Below are positions 26,053 to 35,374 of a DNA stretch of 64,000 nt, piece after piece (positions within the stretch are counted from its first letter, which is position 1; each line of letters opens with the position of its first letter). The notes below the pieces were generated by a model. The model did not search any database. It was given only the letters and a program-made list of their open reading frames with translations, and was not told the DNA's origin. The DNA is from Macrococcus carouselicus (GTDB lineage Bacteria; Bacillota; Bacilli; Staphylococcales; Staphylococcaceae): contig NZ_SCWD01000001.1 in NCBI RefSeq assembly GCF_004359515.1, positions 62,001-126,000 of the forward strand, read 5' to 3'. Position numbers and translations under genes: made by a program.

Positions 26053-26910
26053 ATGAAGATTGCAGTATTAACAGATTCAACAGCGAATGTCAGTGAAGAA
26101 CTACGCAGACGCTATGACATCCATGAAGTCTATCTCAATGTTCTGTTTAACGGGCAGACCTACAGAGAGATGAAGGACATCTCGCCCGATGAGTTCTATA
26201 GCAGGATGCGGACTGAGGCTGAGCTGCCGACAACGAGTCAGCCATCTGTAGGTGAATATGTGGACAAACTTGAGGAACTTGTGGTATCAGGCTATACCGA
26301 TGTGATTGCCATCCACCTGTCCAGCGGTATCAGCGGCACTTATCAGAGTGCCATCACAGCAGGCAGTATGGTTGAGGGGATCACGGTACATGCCGTCGAT
26401 TCAGAGATATCGCTAACGCCTCAAGCATTTCTTTGTATCAGAGCAGCTCAGATGATTCAAGAAGGTGAATCAGTTGAGTCCATTCTTGACGAGATGGCAA
26501 AGATGATTGAAGATATGACCGCTTATTTTATGGTGAACGACCTTAAGAACCTGAAAAAAGGGGGGCGACTGAGTGGTGCACAGGCATTTGTAGGCAGCAT
26601 GCTGCAGGTGAAACCCATTCTGCATTTTGTCGATAAGAAGATTGTGGCGCTCGATAAGGTCAGAACGAAGAAAAAAGCTTTAAAACGTATCGAAGAGCTG
26701 ATGGCTGACTTCATGGGTGATGACACGGTCGGCACAGCCTGTATCATTCACGGTCATGCAGAAGCGGAAGCCCTCGCGTGGTTAAAAGAAATCGAACCGC
26801 ATTATCCGGATGTCAAGTTTGTCATTGAAGAGGTGACGCCAGTGGTCGGTTCGCATCTCGGCGCAGGTTCGCTCGCATTCGGTATGGTCAAGCGCGACTT
26901 GAAATTGTAA
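26053..26910 (+). CDS. DegV-family fatty-acid-binding protein
   Basis: DegV/FakB-type protein of 285 residues. These bind a single fatty acid and, as FakB, present it to the kinase FakA for phosphorylation. Motifs: VLTDSTANVSEELRRRY at the start, LPTTSQPSVGEYVDKL, HLSSGISGTYQSA and VGSHLGAGSLAFG near the end. ATG 26053 follows AAGGAGGG; the frame from 26017 has no such site. In B. subtilis a degV gene also sits before comFA, so the position is conserved. Confidence 0.93.
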   Translation: MKIAVLTDSTANVSEELRRRYDIHEVYLNVLFNGQTYREMKDISPDEFYSRMRTEAELPTTSQPSVGEYVDKLEELVVSGYTDVIAIHLSSGISGTYQSAITAGSMVEGITVHAVDSEISLTPQAFLCIRAAQMIQEGESVESILDEMAKMIEDMTAYFMVNDLKNLKKGGRLSGAQAFVGSMLQVKPILHFVDKKIVALDKVRTKKKALKRIEELMADFMGDDTVGTACIIHGHAEAEALAWLKEIEPHYPDVKFVIEEVTPVVGSHLGAGSLAFGMVKRDLKL

Positions 26911-26944
26911 ACAGTTTTATATTTTAAATTTTATATTCTTTGAC

Positions 26945-26974
26945 AGCACACTTATTTAAGTGTGCTTTTTATTT
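26945..26974 (+). terminator. Terminator after degV
   Basis: Ten-base perfect stem AGCACACTTA/TAAGTGTGCT with a TT loop, then TTTTATTTT. It separates degV from comFA. Confidence 0.85.
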
Positions 26975-26986
26975 TGGAGGTGAATC

Positions 26987-28213
26987 ATGAGTCTGATTGC
27001 AGAAGAAGGACAGGAACTAAGAGGCGTCATTAAAAGAAAGGGCTACTACTGTCAATACTGCATGAATGATGATCAGCAGTTGTTCCATCATCATTTTCAT
27101 CATCGCTTCGGTAAGGAAGTGGTCTACTGCAGAGCCTGTATCCGTATGACATATTCATCAACAGAGACCTATTATAATCTGGTAGAAATTAAGAATTTGC
27201 CTGAACAGGCTGACTATCAGCTGGATTTCGAGCTCACTGCCCAGCAGCAGTTTGCGAGCCGGGAGATCGTGGAAGTCGTGAAGACGGGGGGCAGAAGGTT
27301 AGTGCATGCAGTGACGGGAGCCGGTAAGACAGAGATGATTTTAGAAGGTATCAGAACAGCCAGGCAGGAAGGGCTGAATGTCGCGATTGTCTCTCCGCGG
27401 GTCGATGTCGTAAAAGAAGTGGCACTCAGAATGAAAGATTATTTCAGCTGCGATATCGATGTTCTGTATCAGGGAGAGACTATTCTGTATGATAGCCGGT
27501 TTGTCATCAGTACAGTGCAGCAGCTCGTAAAATACCATCATCATTTCGGTCTTGTTATCGTCGACGAAGTGGATGCATTTCCTCTTCCGATGGATAAGCG
27601 GTTGCAGCAGCTCATTAAGCGTGCCGCAACCTTGCATTCTGCCTTGATTTACTTGACCGCTACACCGCCAGCGCGTCTGAAGAAAGAAATGAGAGAAGAG
27701 ACCCTTGTTCTGCCTGCCCGTTATCACAGACGACCGCTGCCTGTTCCGACCTATCAGTATATGTCCCGGCAGCAGATGAGAAAGGGGAAGATGAAACGTT
27801 ACTTTGAGCGAGATGCCGGTTCATTCCTGCTTGTTTTCTTCAATGATATCAAAGAGATGGAAGAGGCCGCTGAAATCTACAAGGAATATAAACCTGTAAC
27901 GGTATATGCTGCAGATGTCAGCCGGCATGACAAAGTAGCAGCTATCCGGTCAGGCGCCTATCCGGTCATTTTTACAACGACGATTCTGGAACGCGGCTTT
28001 ACGATGGCAAGTCTTGACGTCTTCGTAGTCGATGCGGGTAACTACAGTGCTGAATGTCTTGTGCAGATGGCTGGCCGGGTAGACCGCAAATCCGTACCGT
28101 ATAAGGGTCAGGTCATTTTTTTTCATGAAGGCGTCACGCGCAGTATGATGCAGGCGGTCAAGGAGATCAAGGAGATGAACAGGCTGGCGCGGATGAAGGG
28201 GTGGCTGGATTGA
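26987..28213 (+). CDS. comFA: ATP-dependent DNA translocase/helicase ComFA
   Basis: DEAD-box-like ATPase needed to pull transforming DNA into the cell. The N-terminal zinc finger has YYCQYCMNDD and YCRACIRM (four Cys). The helicase core follows: Walker A AVTGAGKTEM, Walker B IVDEVDAFP (DEVD), TATPPARLK (motif III) and QMAGRVDRK (motif VI). The 408-residue length is typical. ATG follows TTGGAGG. The stop overlaps the start of comFC. Confidence 0.95.
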   Translation: MSLIAEEGQELRGVIKRKGYYCQYCMNDDQQLFHHHFHHRFGKEVVYCRACIRMTYSSTETYYNLVEIKNLPEQADYQLDFELTAQQQFASREIVEVVKTGGRRLVHAVTGAGKTEMILEGIRTARQEGLNVAIVSPRVDVVKEVALRMKDYFSCDIDVLYQGETILYDSRFVISTVQQLVKYHHHFGLVIVDEVDAFPLPMDKRLQQLIKRAATLHSALIYLTATPPARLKKEMREETLVLPARYHRRPLPVPTYQYMSRQQMRKGKMKRYFERDAGSFLLVFFNDIKEMEEAAEIYKEYKPVTVYAADVSRHDKVAAIRSGAYPVIFTTTILERGFTMASLDVFVVDAGNYSAECLVQMAGRVDRKSVPYKGQVIFFHEGVTRSMMQAVKEIKEMNRLARMKGWLD

Positions 28214-28872
28214 AATGTCTGATCTGTTTTGAAGTAATAAAAGAACCGCTCTTCTTAAGCAATTATTTTTCTGTACCTCCTGTATTGTGTGAGGCCTGCC
28301 GGTCTTTACTGCAGGAACTTGAGGGCAGGCGGTGCACGCACTGCTGGAGAAAGCTGCTTGCGGACGAAGCGGACTGCACGGACTGCAGCTTTATGCACCG
28401 TCATTTCACGCCGCTTGATACTATACATGTGCTCTATGATTATAATGATTTTATGAAGGAACTGATTCATTGCTATAAGGGACGAGGAGACGTCAGGCTG
28501 GCAGCAGTATTTGCTGAGTTACTGAGAGCGCAGCATAAAACAATCGCCAGTTATGACTGCATCATTCCGCTGCCGACGAGTGAGGATAAGCTGAACAGTC
28601 GTGGATTCAGCCAGATTGAGGCTATTCTGGAGGAAAGCCGTTATAGTTTCTGTCAGCCGCTGAAGATGGCAGGTCGTACAAAACAGTCTATGCTGACGAA
28701 GAGAGAGCGGCTGCAGCAGGAGAATCCCTTTACGGTCATTGCACCGGTAGAGGGACGTGTGTTAATCGTTGATGATATATATACGACCGGTCTGACGGTG
28801 CACCGTGCAGCAGAAGTACTGAGACACGAAAACGTCAGTGCTATAGGGGTGTTAGCGTTTGCAAGACCCTAG
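28210..28872 (+). CDS. comFC: ComFC-type phosphoribosyltransferase-fold competence protein
   Basis: Partner of ComFA in DNA uptake. An N-terminal zinc finger (CLICFEVIK, LCEACRSL, CTHCWRKL, CTDCSF) precedes a phosphoribosyltransferase-type domain with PLPTSEDKLNSRGFSQIEA and the PRPP loop VLIVDDIYTTGLTV. I choose TTG 28210, which overlaps the comFA stop and follows AAGGGGTGG; the GTG at 28201 would add three residues. This gives 220 residues. comFB, present between the two in B. subtilis, is absent, as is usual in staphylococci. Confidence 0.92.
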   Translation: MKCLICFEVIKEPLFLSNYFSVPPVLCEACRSLLQELEGRRCTHCWRKLLADEADCTDCSFMHRHFTPLDTIHVLYDYNDFMKELIHCYKGRGDVRLAAVFAELLRAQHKTIASYDCIIPLPTSEDKLNSRGFSQIEAILEESRYSFCQPLKMAGRTKQSMLTKRERLQQENPFTVIAPVEGRVLIVDDIYTTGLTVHRAAEVLRHENVSAIGVLAFARP

Positions 28873-28936
28873 AAATATGGTAAAATGAAGACAGGAAGAA
28901 ACACCACAGAATATGTTCGTAAGGAGTCGTTGTTTT

Positions 28937-29494
28937 ATGATCAGATACGAAATCCACGGAGAGAATATCGAAGTAACTGAGGCAATCCGTAATTATATTG
29001 AGGAGAAATTGAGTAAACTTGAGCGTTACTTTACGAACGTGCCGGATGCGAATGCACATGTAAAGGTTAAGACTTACCAAGATTCTCGTTCAAAAATCGA
29101 GGTCACTATTCCACTCAAGAATGTGACTTTAAGAGCCGAAGAAAGACACGATGATCTGTATGCAGCGATTGATCTGATCGTTGAGAAATTGGAACGTCAG
29201 GTCAGAAAACACAAAACAAAGGTTAACCGTAAGTTCCGTGAAAAGGGAATGGAGAAAGACGTCTTCCCCGCTTTCCCTGAAACTGAAAAGGATGAAGAAC
29301 CGGAAAACGAGATTGAGATCATCCGCTCTAAACAGTTTGATTTAAAACCGATGGACTCAGAAGAAGCAGTTCTGCAGATGAATATGCTGGGGCATGATTT
29401 CTATATCTTCAATGATGCAGAAACAAACGGCACAAACATTGTCTATCGCCGTAAAGATGGTAAGTATGGTCTGATTGAAACTTCAGCAGAATAA
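28937..29494 (+). CDS. hpf: Long-form ribosome hibernation promoting factor
   Basis: Binds the 30S decoding region and pairs 70S ribosomes into inactive 100S dimers. The N-terminal HPF/YfiA domain starts [20 protein letters not shown]; the C-terminal dimerisation domain (about residues 128-185) has [20 protein letters not shown] and closes [13 protein letters not shown] choose ATG 28937 with AAGGAG ten bases upstream; the frame opens at 28913 with residues not found in the family. This gives 185 residues. It stands before secA as in B. subtilis. Confidence 0.95.
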   Translation: MIRYEIHGENIEVTEAIRNYIEEKLSKLERYFTNVPDANAHVKVKTYQDSRSKIEVTIPLKNVTLRAEERHDDLYAAIDLIVEKLERQVRKHKTKVNRKFREKGMEKDVFPAFPETEKDEEPENEIEIIRSKQFDLKPMDSEEAVLQMNMLGHDFYIFNDAETNGTNIVYRRKDGKYGLIETSAE

Positions 29495-29500
29495 TGTTTC

Positions 29501-29529
29501 AGCCTCTCCGTTGCGGAGGGGCTTTTTTA
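29501..29529 (+). terminator. Terminator of hpf
   Basis: Ten-base stem AGCCTCTCCG/CGGAGGGGCT with a short loop, then TTTTTT. Confidence 0.88.
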
Positions 29530-29606
29530 ATGCCGTTATGTTTCTAAATACGTACGTAACATGTTATTATTAATTGTTGTAGATGGTAACTAAAGGAGAG
29601 AAAAAC

Positions 29607-32138
29607 ATGGGATTCATTAAGAAAATGTTTGACGGCAATAAACGTGAAGTAAAATCGTTATCCAGAATCGCGGACCAGGTTGATACTTATAAAGATATCA
29701 TGGCTGCAAAAAGTGATGACGAATTGAAAAACATGACCGTTATTTATCAGAATGACCTGAAACAGATAGATGATTACAGAGAACAGCAGGATTACCTGGA
29801 TCGCATTTTACCCGAAGCTTTTGCTGTTGTACGTGAAGCTTCTCTGCGCGTCCTGAACCTGTTCCCTCACCCCGTCCAGATGATGGGGGGGACAGTGCTG
29901 CATAGGGGTGACATCGCAGAGATGAAGACAGGGGAAGGTAAAACATTGACGGCGACGATGCCGGTCTACTTGAATGCCCTGACGGGTCGCGGTGTCCATG
30001 TGGTGACTGTCAATGAATACCTGTCAAGCACACAGGCTGAAGAGATGGGTCAGCTTTATAACTTCCTTGGTCTGACTGTCGGACTTAATCTGAACAGCAA
30101 GACGACTGCGGAGAAACGCGAAGCATATGCGGCTGATATCACTTACAGCACGAACAACGAGCTTGGTTTCGATTATCTCCGTGACAATATGGTGACCTAC
30201 AGCGAGGAACGCGTCATGCGCCCGCTTAACTTTGCTATCATCGATGAGGTCGATTCCATTTTGATCGATGAGGCGAGAACCCCTCTTATTATTTCAGGAC
30301 AGGCTGAGAAGTCGACAGGCATGTATATTCAGGCGAATGTCTTCGTCAAGATGCTGAAACCAGACATCGACTATAACTATGATGAGAAGACTAAAGGCAT
30401 CCAGTTATCCGAGTCAGGAATCGACAAGGCAGAGAAAATGTTCAAAGTCGACAACCTTTATGATGTGAAGAACGTCAGTCTGATGCATCACATCAATATC
30501 GCACTGAAGGCGCACCGTTCAATGCTGAAAGACGTGGATTATGTGGTTGAAGACGGTGAAATCGTGATTGTCGATCAGTTCACAGGTCGTACGATGCCAG
30601 GACGTCGATTCTCTGATGGTGTCCACCAGGCCATTGAAGCAAAAGAAGGTGTGGAGATCCAGAATGAATCAAAGACGATGGCATCCATCACATTCCAGAA
30701 CTTCTTCCGTATGTATAACAAGCTGTCTGGCATGACGGGGACAGCGAAGACGGAGGAAGAGGAATTCATCAGCATCTATAACATGGTCGTGACACAGATT
30801 CCGACGAACAGACCGATTGCGCGTGAAGACAAGGCCGATCTCATCTTTGCATCCGAACGTGGCAAGTTCAATGCGGTTGTTGAAGAAGTCATCGCACGTC
30901 ATAAAGCAGGACAGCCGGTGCTGCTCGGAACTGTAGCAGTCGAGACAAGTGAATATATCTCGGACTTACTGAAGAAGCGCGGCATCCGTCATAACGTACT
31001 GAACGCAAAAAATCATGAACGTGAAGCAGAGATTGTAGCGAATGCAGGCCAGAAAGGTGCCGTCACTATTGCCACTAACATGGCAGGTCGGGGTACAGAT
31101 ATCAAGCTGGGCGAAGGCATCCAGGATCTCGGCGGCCTCGCGGTCATCGGGACAGAACGACATGAGTCACGTCGTATTGACGACCAGCTCCGTGGCCGTT
31201 CAGGACGTCAGGGTGACCCAGGTTTCAGTCGATTCTATCTGTCACTGCAGGATGAACTGATGGTCCGCTTCGGATCAGAGCGTATGCAGAATATGATGAC
31301 ACGTCTCGGGATGAATGATGAGGCACCGATTGAGTCCAAGATGGTCTCCCGCGCGGTCGAATCTGCCCAGAAACGTGTTGAAGGTAATAACTATGATAGC
31401 CGTAAACGTGTCCTCGAGTATGATGATGTGCTCCGTAAACAGCGTGAAATCATCTATAAGGAACGTAACGACATCCTGGAACAGGAAGACTGTTCAGGCC
31501 AGGTCCGTTCAATGATTGAGGAGTCAGTACGCCGCGCTGTGAATGCTCACTTTACAAGTGAAGAAGATCACCCCGACTACGAGACGTTCATCAATTATGT
31601 TGAGGATGTCTATATCCCGGAAGGTGACCTGAAGGTTGAGGAGATTGAACGACGTGACAACGACCAGATCTTTGATATTGTCATGCAGCACATTGATGAG
31701 CAGTATCATCGTCAGGAAATCCAGCTGGGTGATCAGATGCGTGAATTTGAACGCATGATTCTGCTGCGTACAATTGATATGAAGTGGACAGATCACATCG
31801 ATACGATGGACCAGCTTCGTACCGGTATCCATCTCCGTTCATACGGTCAGATCAATCCGCTGCGTGAATATCAGAACGAGGGTCTGGCGATGTTCGAGGA
31901 TATGCTTGATAATATTGAAGACGATGTAGCAAAATATATTCTCAAGTCCATCATTGATAAAGGCGAACAGGTAGAACGTGAGCAGGTTGCGCAGGGCGAA
32001 GCAATGGTCGCGAATGATGGTAAGGAGAAAGTAAAGAAACAACCTAAGCAGGCTGAGCCGACAATCGGACGTAATGAACCCTGCCCATGCGGCAGCGGTA
32101 AAAAATATAAAAACTGTCATGGAAGAGATGAGAACTAA
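29607..32138 (+). CDS. secA: Preprotein translocase ATPase SecA
   Basis: Motor of the general secretory pathway that drives preproteins through SecYEG. The 843-residue protein shows [14 protein letters not shown] (Walker A), [36 protein letters not shown] (DEVD box), [11 protein letters not shown] and [10 protein letters not shown] (motif VI region), and the C-terminal zinc finger [18 protein letters not shown] that binds SecB or ribosomes. ATG 29607 follows AAAGGAGAG. The stop TAA overlaps the prfB ATG by one base. Confidence 0.98.
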   Translation: MGFIKKMFDGNKREVKSLSRIADQVDTYKDIMAAKSDDELKNMTVIYQNDLKQIDDYREQQDYLDRILPEAFAVVREASLRVLNLFPHPVQMMGGTVLHRGDIAEMKTGEGKTLTATMPVYLNALTGRGVHVVTVNEYLSSTQAEEMGQLYNFLGLTVGLNLNSKTTAEKREAYAADITYSTNNELGFDYLRDNMVTYSEERVMRPLNFAIIDEVDSILIDEARTPLIISGQAEKSTGMYIQANVFVKMLKPDIDYNYDEKTKGIQLSESGIDKAEKMFKVDNLYDVKNVSLMHHINIALKAHRSMLKDVDYVVEDGEIVIVDQFTGRTMPGRRFSDGVHQAIEAKEGVEIQNESKTMASITFQNFFRMYNKLSGMTGTAKTEEEEFISIYNMVVTQIPTNRPIAREDKADLIFASERGKFNAVVEEVIARHKAGQPVLLGTVAVETSEYISDLLKKRGIRHNVLNAKNHEREAEIVANAGQKGAVTIATNMAGRGTDIKLGEGIQDLGGLAVIGTERHESRRIDDQLRGRSGRQGDPGFSRFYLSLQDELMVRFGSERMQNMMTRLGMNDEAPIESKMVSRAVESAQKRVEGNNYDSRKRVLEYDDVLRKQREIIYKERNDILEQEDCSGQVRSMIEESVRRAVNAHFTSEEDHPDYETFINYVEDVYIPEGDLKVEEIERRDNDQIFDIVMQHIDEQYHRQEIQLGDQMREFERMILLRTIDMKWTDHIDTMDQLRTGIHLRSYGQINPLREYQNEGLAMFEDMLDNIEDDVAKYILKSIIDKGEQVEREQVAQGEAMVANDGKEKVKKQPKQAEPTIGRNEPCPCGSGKKYKNCHGRDEN

Positions 32139-33239
32139 TGGAAGCATTTGAAATCAAGAACACACTTGCAGCAATTGAAGGAAAATTACAGAGTTTCAGG
32201 GGGTCTCTTTGACTTAGAAGACAAAGAGACGAACATTCAGGAATACGATGAAATGATGGCTGACCCAGCGTTCTGGGACGATGCGACTCAGGCTCAGGAC
32301 ATCATCAATAAAAGTAATGCACTGAAGGAAGTCGTGAATGGCTATCATCAGGTGGCTGAAGAGAAAGAGAACATCGATGTCATGTTCGAGATGGTCAAGG
32401 AAGAAAGCGATGCTGAAATGGAGAATGAACTCGCAGATCAGCTGAAGAAGCTGAATGCAGCAGTTGAACAGTATGAGCTGAAGATGCTGCTTGACGGAGA
32501 ATACGATGCGAATAATGCAATCCTTGAACTGCATCCAGGTGCGGGTGGCACAGAATCGCAGGACTGGGGTTCCATGCTTCTTCGTATGTACCAGCGCTAT
32601 GCTGACCAGCAGGGCTTCAAAGTAGAGACACTTGATTATCAGGCAGGCGACGAAGCAGGCATTAAAAGTGTGACAATCCTTGTCAAAGGGCATAATGCCT
32701 ATGGTTATCTGAAATCCGAGAAGGGAGTACACCGTCTAGTCAGAATATCACCATTCGATTCATCCGGCAGACGTCATACATCGTTCGCATCGTGTGAAGT
32801 AATCCCTGAGTTTGATAATGATAAGATTGAAATTGAGATTAATACGGAAGATATCAGTATTGACACGTACCGTGCGACAGGAGCTGGGGGCCAGCATATC
32901 AACACCACAGATTCTGCAGTACGTATCACCCATAAACCAACTGGAATCGTCGTGACCTGTCAGAACGAGCGGTCACAGATCAAGAACCGCGAACAGGCGA
33001 TGAAGATGCTGAAAGCGAAGCTCTATCAGCGCAAGCTTGAGGAGCAGGAGGCGGAAATGCTCGCTATCCGTGGTGAACAGAAAGAAATCGGCTGGGGCTC
33101 ACAGATCAGGTCGTATGTTTTCCACCCTTATTCTATGGTCAAGGATCATCGTACGAATGCTGAGACAGGTAACACCTCGGCAGTAATGGACGGTGACATC
33201 TCACTGTTTATTGATGCCTACTTAAAAAGTCAGCTTTAA
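32138..33239 (+). CDS. prfB: Peptide chain release factor 2 (programmed +1 frameshift)
   Basis: RF2, which ends translation at UGA and UAA. Synthesis needs a programmed +1 frameshift: 24 codons from ATG 32138 end in CTT at 32207-32209, followed by in-frame TGA at 32210-32212, and translation resumes at GAC 32211. The product has 366 residues. The rest has the anticodon-like SPF motif ([11 protein letters not shown]) and the catalytic GGQ ([12 protein letters not shown]). The ATG shares a base with the secA stop, so translation is coupled. A start at 32148, ignoring the shift, would be wrong. Confidence 0.97.
32198..32213 (+). promoter_or_regulatory. prfB programmed frameshift site
   Basis: AGGGGG (32198-32203, an internal Shine-Dalgarno), TCT, then CTT TGA C at 32207-32213. 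This is the conserved RF2 autoregulation signal: when RF2 is scarce, ribosomes pause at UGA and slip +1 to read GAC. Confidence 0.95.
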
Positions 33240-33294
33240 ATGTTTATTACCTGTATGCTGATGGTAAGGTAAAAAGAAAAAGGGGGAACGTGAT

Positions 33295-33609
33295 ATGAAA
33301 AAGATGATGATAGGTACAGCACTTGCAGCATCAATGACGCTTGCGGCATGTGGTAACAATACAGAGGAGACAAAGACAGCGGATAACAGCGACCCCGGAC
33401 TGACAGCTTATCAGAATCATTCTTGTGTAGGCTGTCACGGTAAAAACCTGGAAGGCGCGAGCGGTCCTAACCTGGCAAAGGTGGGTGCAAAATATTCTAA
33501 GGAAGAAATTGCAGATATCATCAAGAATGGTAAAGGCAATATGCCATCCGGTCAGGCCCAAGGTGAAGATGTAGAAAAAATCGCAGACTATTTAAGCAAG
33601 CAGAAGTAA
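33295..33609 (+). CDS. Cytochrome c-551-type lipoprotein (CccB-like)
   Basis: Small membrane-anchored cytochrome c. The signal peptide ends in lipobox LAAC (Cys about residue 19), so the protein is lipid-anchored outside the membrane; the haem motif is CVGCH (about residues 41-45) and the distal Met ligand is in NMPSGQ. At 104 residues it matches Bacillus CccB/c-551 proteins. AAAGGGGG precedes the ATG. B. subtilis also has cccB after prfB. It passes electrons to a cytochrome c oxidase, which is not in this window. Confidence 0.93.
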   Translation: MKKMMIGTALAASMTLAACGNNTEETKTADNSDPGLTAYQNHSCVGCHGKNLEGASGPNLAKVGAKYSKEEIADIIKNGKGNMPSGQAQGEDVEKIADYLSKQK

Positions 33610-33626
33610 TGTTAAGACTATATTAA
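33610..33626 (+). promoter_or_regulatory. WalR-like site upstream of the LysM-NlpC/P60 gene
   Basis: TGTTAA-N5-TATTAA, one mismatch from the WalR consensus TGTWAH-N5-TGTWAH. It stands about 100 bases before a wall hydrolase start. A single near-match in AT-rich DNA is weak evidence. Confidence 0.25.
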
Positions 33627-33670
33627 GTATGAAGCGATACTATTTCAATATTGATGCCTCTATGCTATAT

Positions 33671-33705
33671 TTATATCAAATTTGTTAAATGTTAATTTGA
33701 TATAA
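33671..33705. repeat. 11-bp perfect inverted repeat in the LysM-NlpC/P60 leader
   Basis: TTATATCAAAT (33671-33681) and ATTTGATATAA (33695-33705) flank a 13-base centre that holds the direct repeat TGTTAAATGTTAA. It ends 22 bases before the ATG. It could be an operator or a leader RNA stem. Confidence 0.7.
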
Positions 33706-33727
33706 GGGCTGGGGGAATTTTTAAACA

Positions 33728-34696
33728 ATGAAAAAGATGATATTGTCAGTTTGCTTAGTCTCAACGCTTATAATGACTGAACATTCTGCTGTACATGCAG
33801 ATGAACCGAAAGAGAAAGTCGAAGCGGGTCACTACCAGGTGAAAAAAGGGGATACATTACTGGAAGTTGCAGATAAATTTGAAATTTCCACCTTACGTCT
33901 TAAAAAATGGAATCATTTAACGTCTGATACATTAAAACCGGGTAAGGTACTGGTCGTATCTGCTGATAAAGTGGATGCCGCTCTCTCAGTCAGCGCGATG
34001 CTGAAACCTGGAGTAGAAGCAACCAAGCCCAAAGAGGAAATCTCATCGGCATCTGCTCCGTTAGAAGAGGAAAAGACATTCGTTCCGGCAGAAGAAGTGA
34101 CTGCTGAAGTGGCGTCTATCGAACAACCGGCACCTATCGAACAGGCACCTGATCGTGTAGAACCGGAAGTTTTTTCGCCCGCTGATCCGGCCTTGGACAG
34201 AACTGTCACAATGCCTGCTATCCAGAGACATGATGAAGAAGTGAATCAGATTAATATCTCTGATTACGCGGCGCAGGATGTCTCCTCATTGCTGCCGGAT
34301 GAACAGCCGTCAGTCGTTTTGGTACCTGACAGAACGACTGCAGCGGCGCCATCTGCCCGTTCTGACGTAGCACAGCTCGCACGTCAGGTTGCTGTCGGGA
34401 AATCATATGTATACGGTGCGAATTCTGCGACACAGGTTGACTGTTCTTCATTTGCCCAGCAGGTGTTTGCAGCGATGGGTAAGAAGCTGCCAAGAACGAC
34501 GTATGAGCAGATGGCAGTCGGTAAACGTATCACAGATCCAGAGCCGGGAGATCTTGTGTTCTTTAATGAAGGCAGCCACGTCGGTATTTATATCGGCAAC
34601 GGTCAGATGATTGATGCGCTAAATCCAAGAGAAGGTATCAAACAGCGTGCGGTCAGCTATATCGATGGCACGGTGACAGGTTATTATAGATATTAA
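33728..34696 (+). CDS. Secreted LysM-NlpC/P60 peptidoglycan hydrolase
   Basis: Secreted wall hydrolase, probably a D,L-endopeptidase. Signal peptide (about residues 1-24, cut after VHA), one LysM domain (about 35-77, HYQVKKGDTLLEVADKFEIS), a Pro/Glu/Ala-rich linker, and a C-terminal NlpC/P60 domain (about 210-322) with catalytic Cys in TQVDCSSFAQQVF and His in GSHVGIYIGNG. The predicted 322 residues are usual for staphylococcal enzymes of this class. The ribosome site (GGGGGA) is 9-12 bases from the ATG, rather far. A wall hydrolase of CHAP type follows. Confidence 0.92.
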   Translation: MKKMILSVCLVSTLIMTEHSAVHADEPKEKVEAGHYQVKKGDTLLEVADKFEISTLRLKKWNHLTSDTLKPGKVLVVSADKVDAALSVSAMLKPGVEATKPKEEISSASAPLEEEKTFVPAEEVTAEVASIEQPAPIEQAPDRVEPEVFSPADPALDRTVTMPAIQRHDEEVNQINISDYAAQDVSSLLPDEQPSVVLVPDRTTAAAPSARSDVAQLARQVAVGKSYVYGANSATQVDCSSFAQQVFAAMGKKLPRTTYEQMAVGKRITDPEPGDLVFFNEGSHVGIYIGNGQMIDALNPREGIKQRAVSYIDGTVTGYYRY

Positions 34697-34725
34697 GGAG
34701 ACAGCCCCCGCTGTCTCTTTTTTTA
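34696..34725 (+). terminator. Terminator of the LysM-NlpC/P60 gene
   Basis: Eight-base stem GAGACAGC/GCTGTCTC with loop CCCC, then TTTTTTT. Confidence 0.88.
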
Positions 34726-34769
34726 TGGTACAGATATATGTCAAACCGTATATATTTCGTAACAGTTAT

Positions 34770-34786
34770 ATTACGCTTAAGTAACA
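34770..34786 (-). promoter_or_regulatory. WalR-like site upstream of the CHAP gene
   Basis: On the minus strand TGTTAC-TTAAG-CGTAAT, one mismatch from TGTWAH-N5-TGTWAH. It lies 68 bases before the GTG start. Weak on its own; notable because the neighbouring hydrolase gene has a similar near-match. Confidence 0.25.
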
Positions 34787-34853
34787 ACAATTCTTCTCCC
34801 GATTTTCTATGCTATTATCATTTTATCAAGAAAACGTTGGAGGAACAAAAAAA

Positions 34854-35294
34854 GTGAAAAAAGTAATAGTGTCTATCTTAACTGTCTTAATGTTACTGAC
34901 TATCTCTACTTCTGTTGAACAACCAACTGCTGATGCTTACACTTATCCAAATCCTATAAAATATAAAGCTGCAAACTACTACAGCTGGGGTAGTTGCGCA
35001 TATTACGCTTTCAACCGTCGTGCTCAGCTAGGACGTCATGTCTCAAATCAATGGGGTAACGCTAAAAACTGGGCTTATAATGCACAACGTAATGGTTACC
35101 TCGTAAGCCGTACACCAGTAAAAGGAGCGGTCATGGTATCTCAAACGGGCTACTATGGTCACGTCGCCGTGGTTGAATATAAATATTCAAACGGCAGTAT
35201 CAAGATTTCTGAAATGAACTATCCGCGCCAAGGCGTTAAAACTTATCGTTATTTGACAAAAACACAGGCAAGCTACTATCAATATATTTATTAA
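34854..35294 (+). CDS. Small secreted CHAP-domain amidase/endopeptidase
   Basis: Secreted CHAP protein of 146 residues related to the SsaA-type hydrolases. The signal peptide spans about residues 1-28 (VIVSILTVLMLLTISTSV). The CHAP domain has the catalytic Cys in YYSWGSCAYYAFNRRAQLG, the His in YGHVAVVEY and an acidic residue in KISEMNYP. No LysM, SH3 or other wall-binding domain is present, so it is a bare catalytic domain. GTG 34854 follows GGAGGA; the frame opens at 34809, but that would place the signal after a charged stretch. Confidence 0.9.
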   Translation: MKKVIVSILTVLMLLTISTSVEQPTADAYTYPNPIKYKAANYYSWGSCAYYAFNRRAQLGRHVSNQWGNAKNWAYNAQRNGYLVSRTPVKGAVMVSQTGYYGHVAVVEYKYSNGSIKISEMNYPRQGVKTYRYLTKTQASYYQYIY

Positions 35295-35301
35295 TTTCCT
35301 G

Positions 35302-35333
35302 ATGGATAAACTGATGTTTATCCATTTTTTTCT
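35302..35333 (+). terminator. Terminator of the CHAP gene
   Basis: Nine-base stem ATGGATAAA/TTTATCCAT with a six-base loop, then TTTTTT. Confidence 0.85.
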
Positions 35334-35374
35334 GTTTTCTTGTTATAATAGGGGAAATTGATGGGAGGTCTATT

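Noticed and set aside
32148-33239. prfB as a simple ORF starting at 32148
   Set aside because: That frame lacks a credible start; the upstream frame from 32138 with the +1 shift at 32210 explains the sequence fully.
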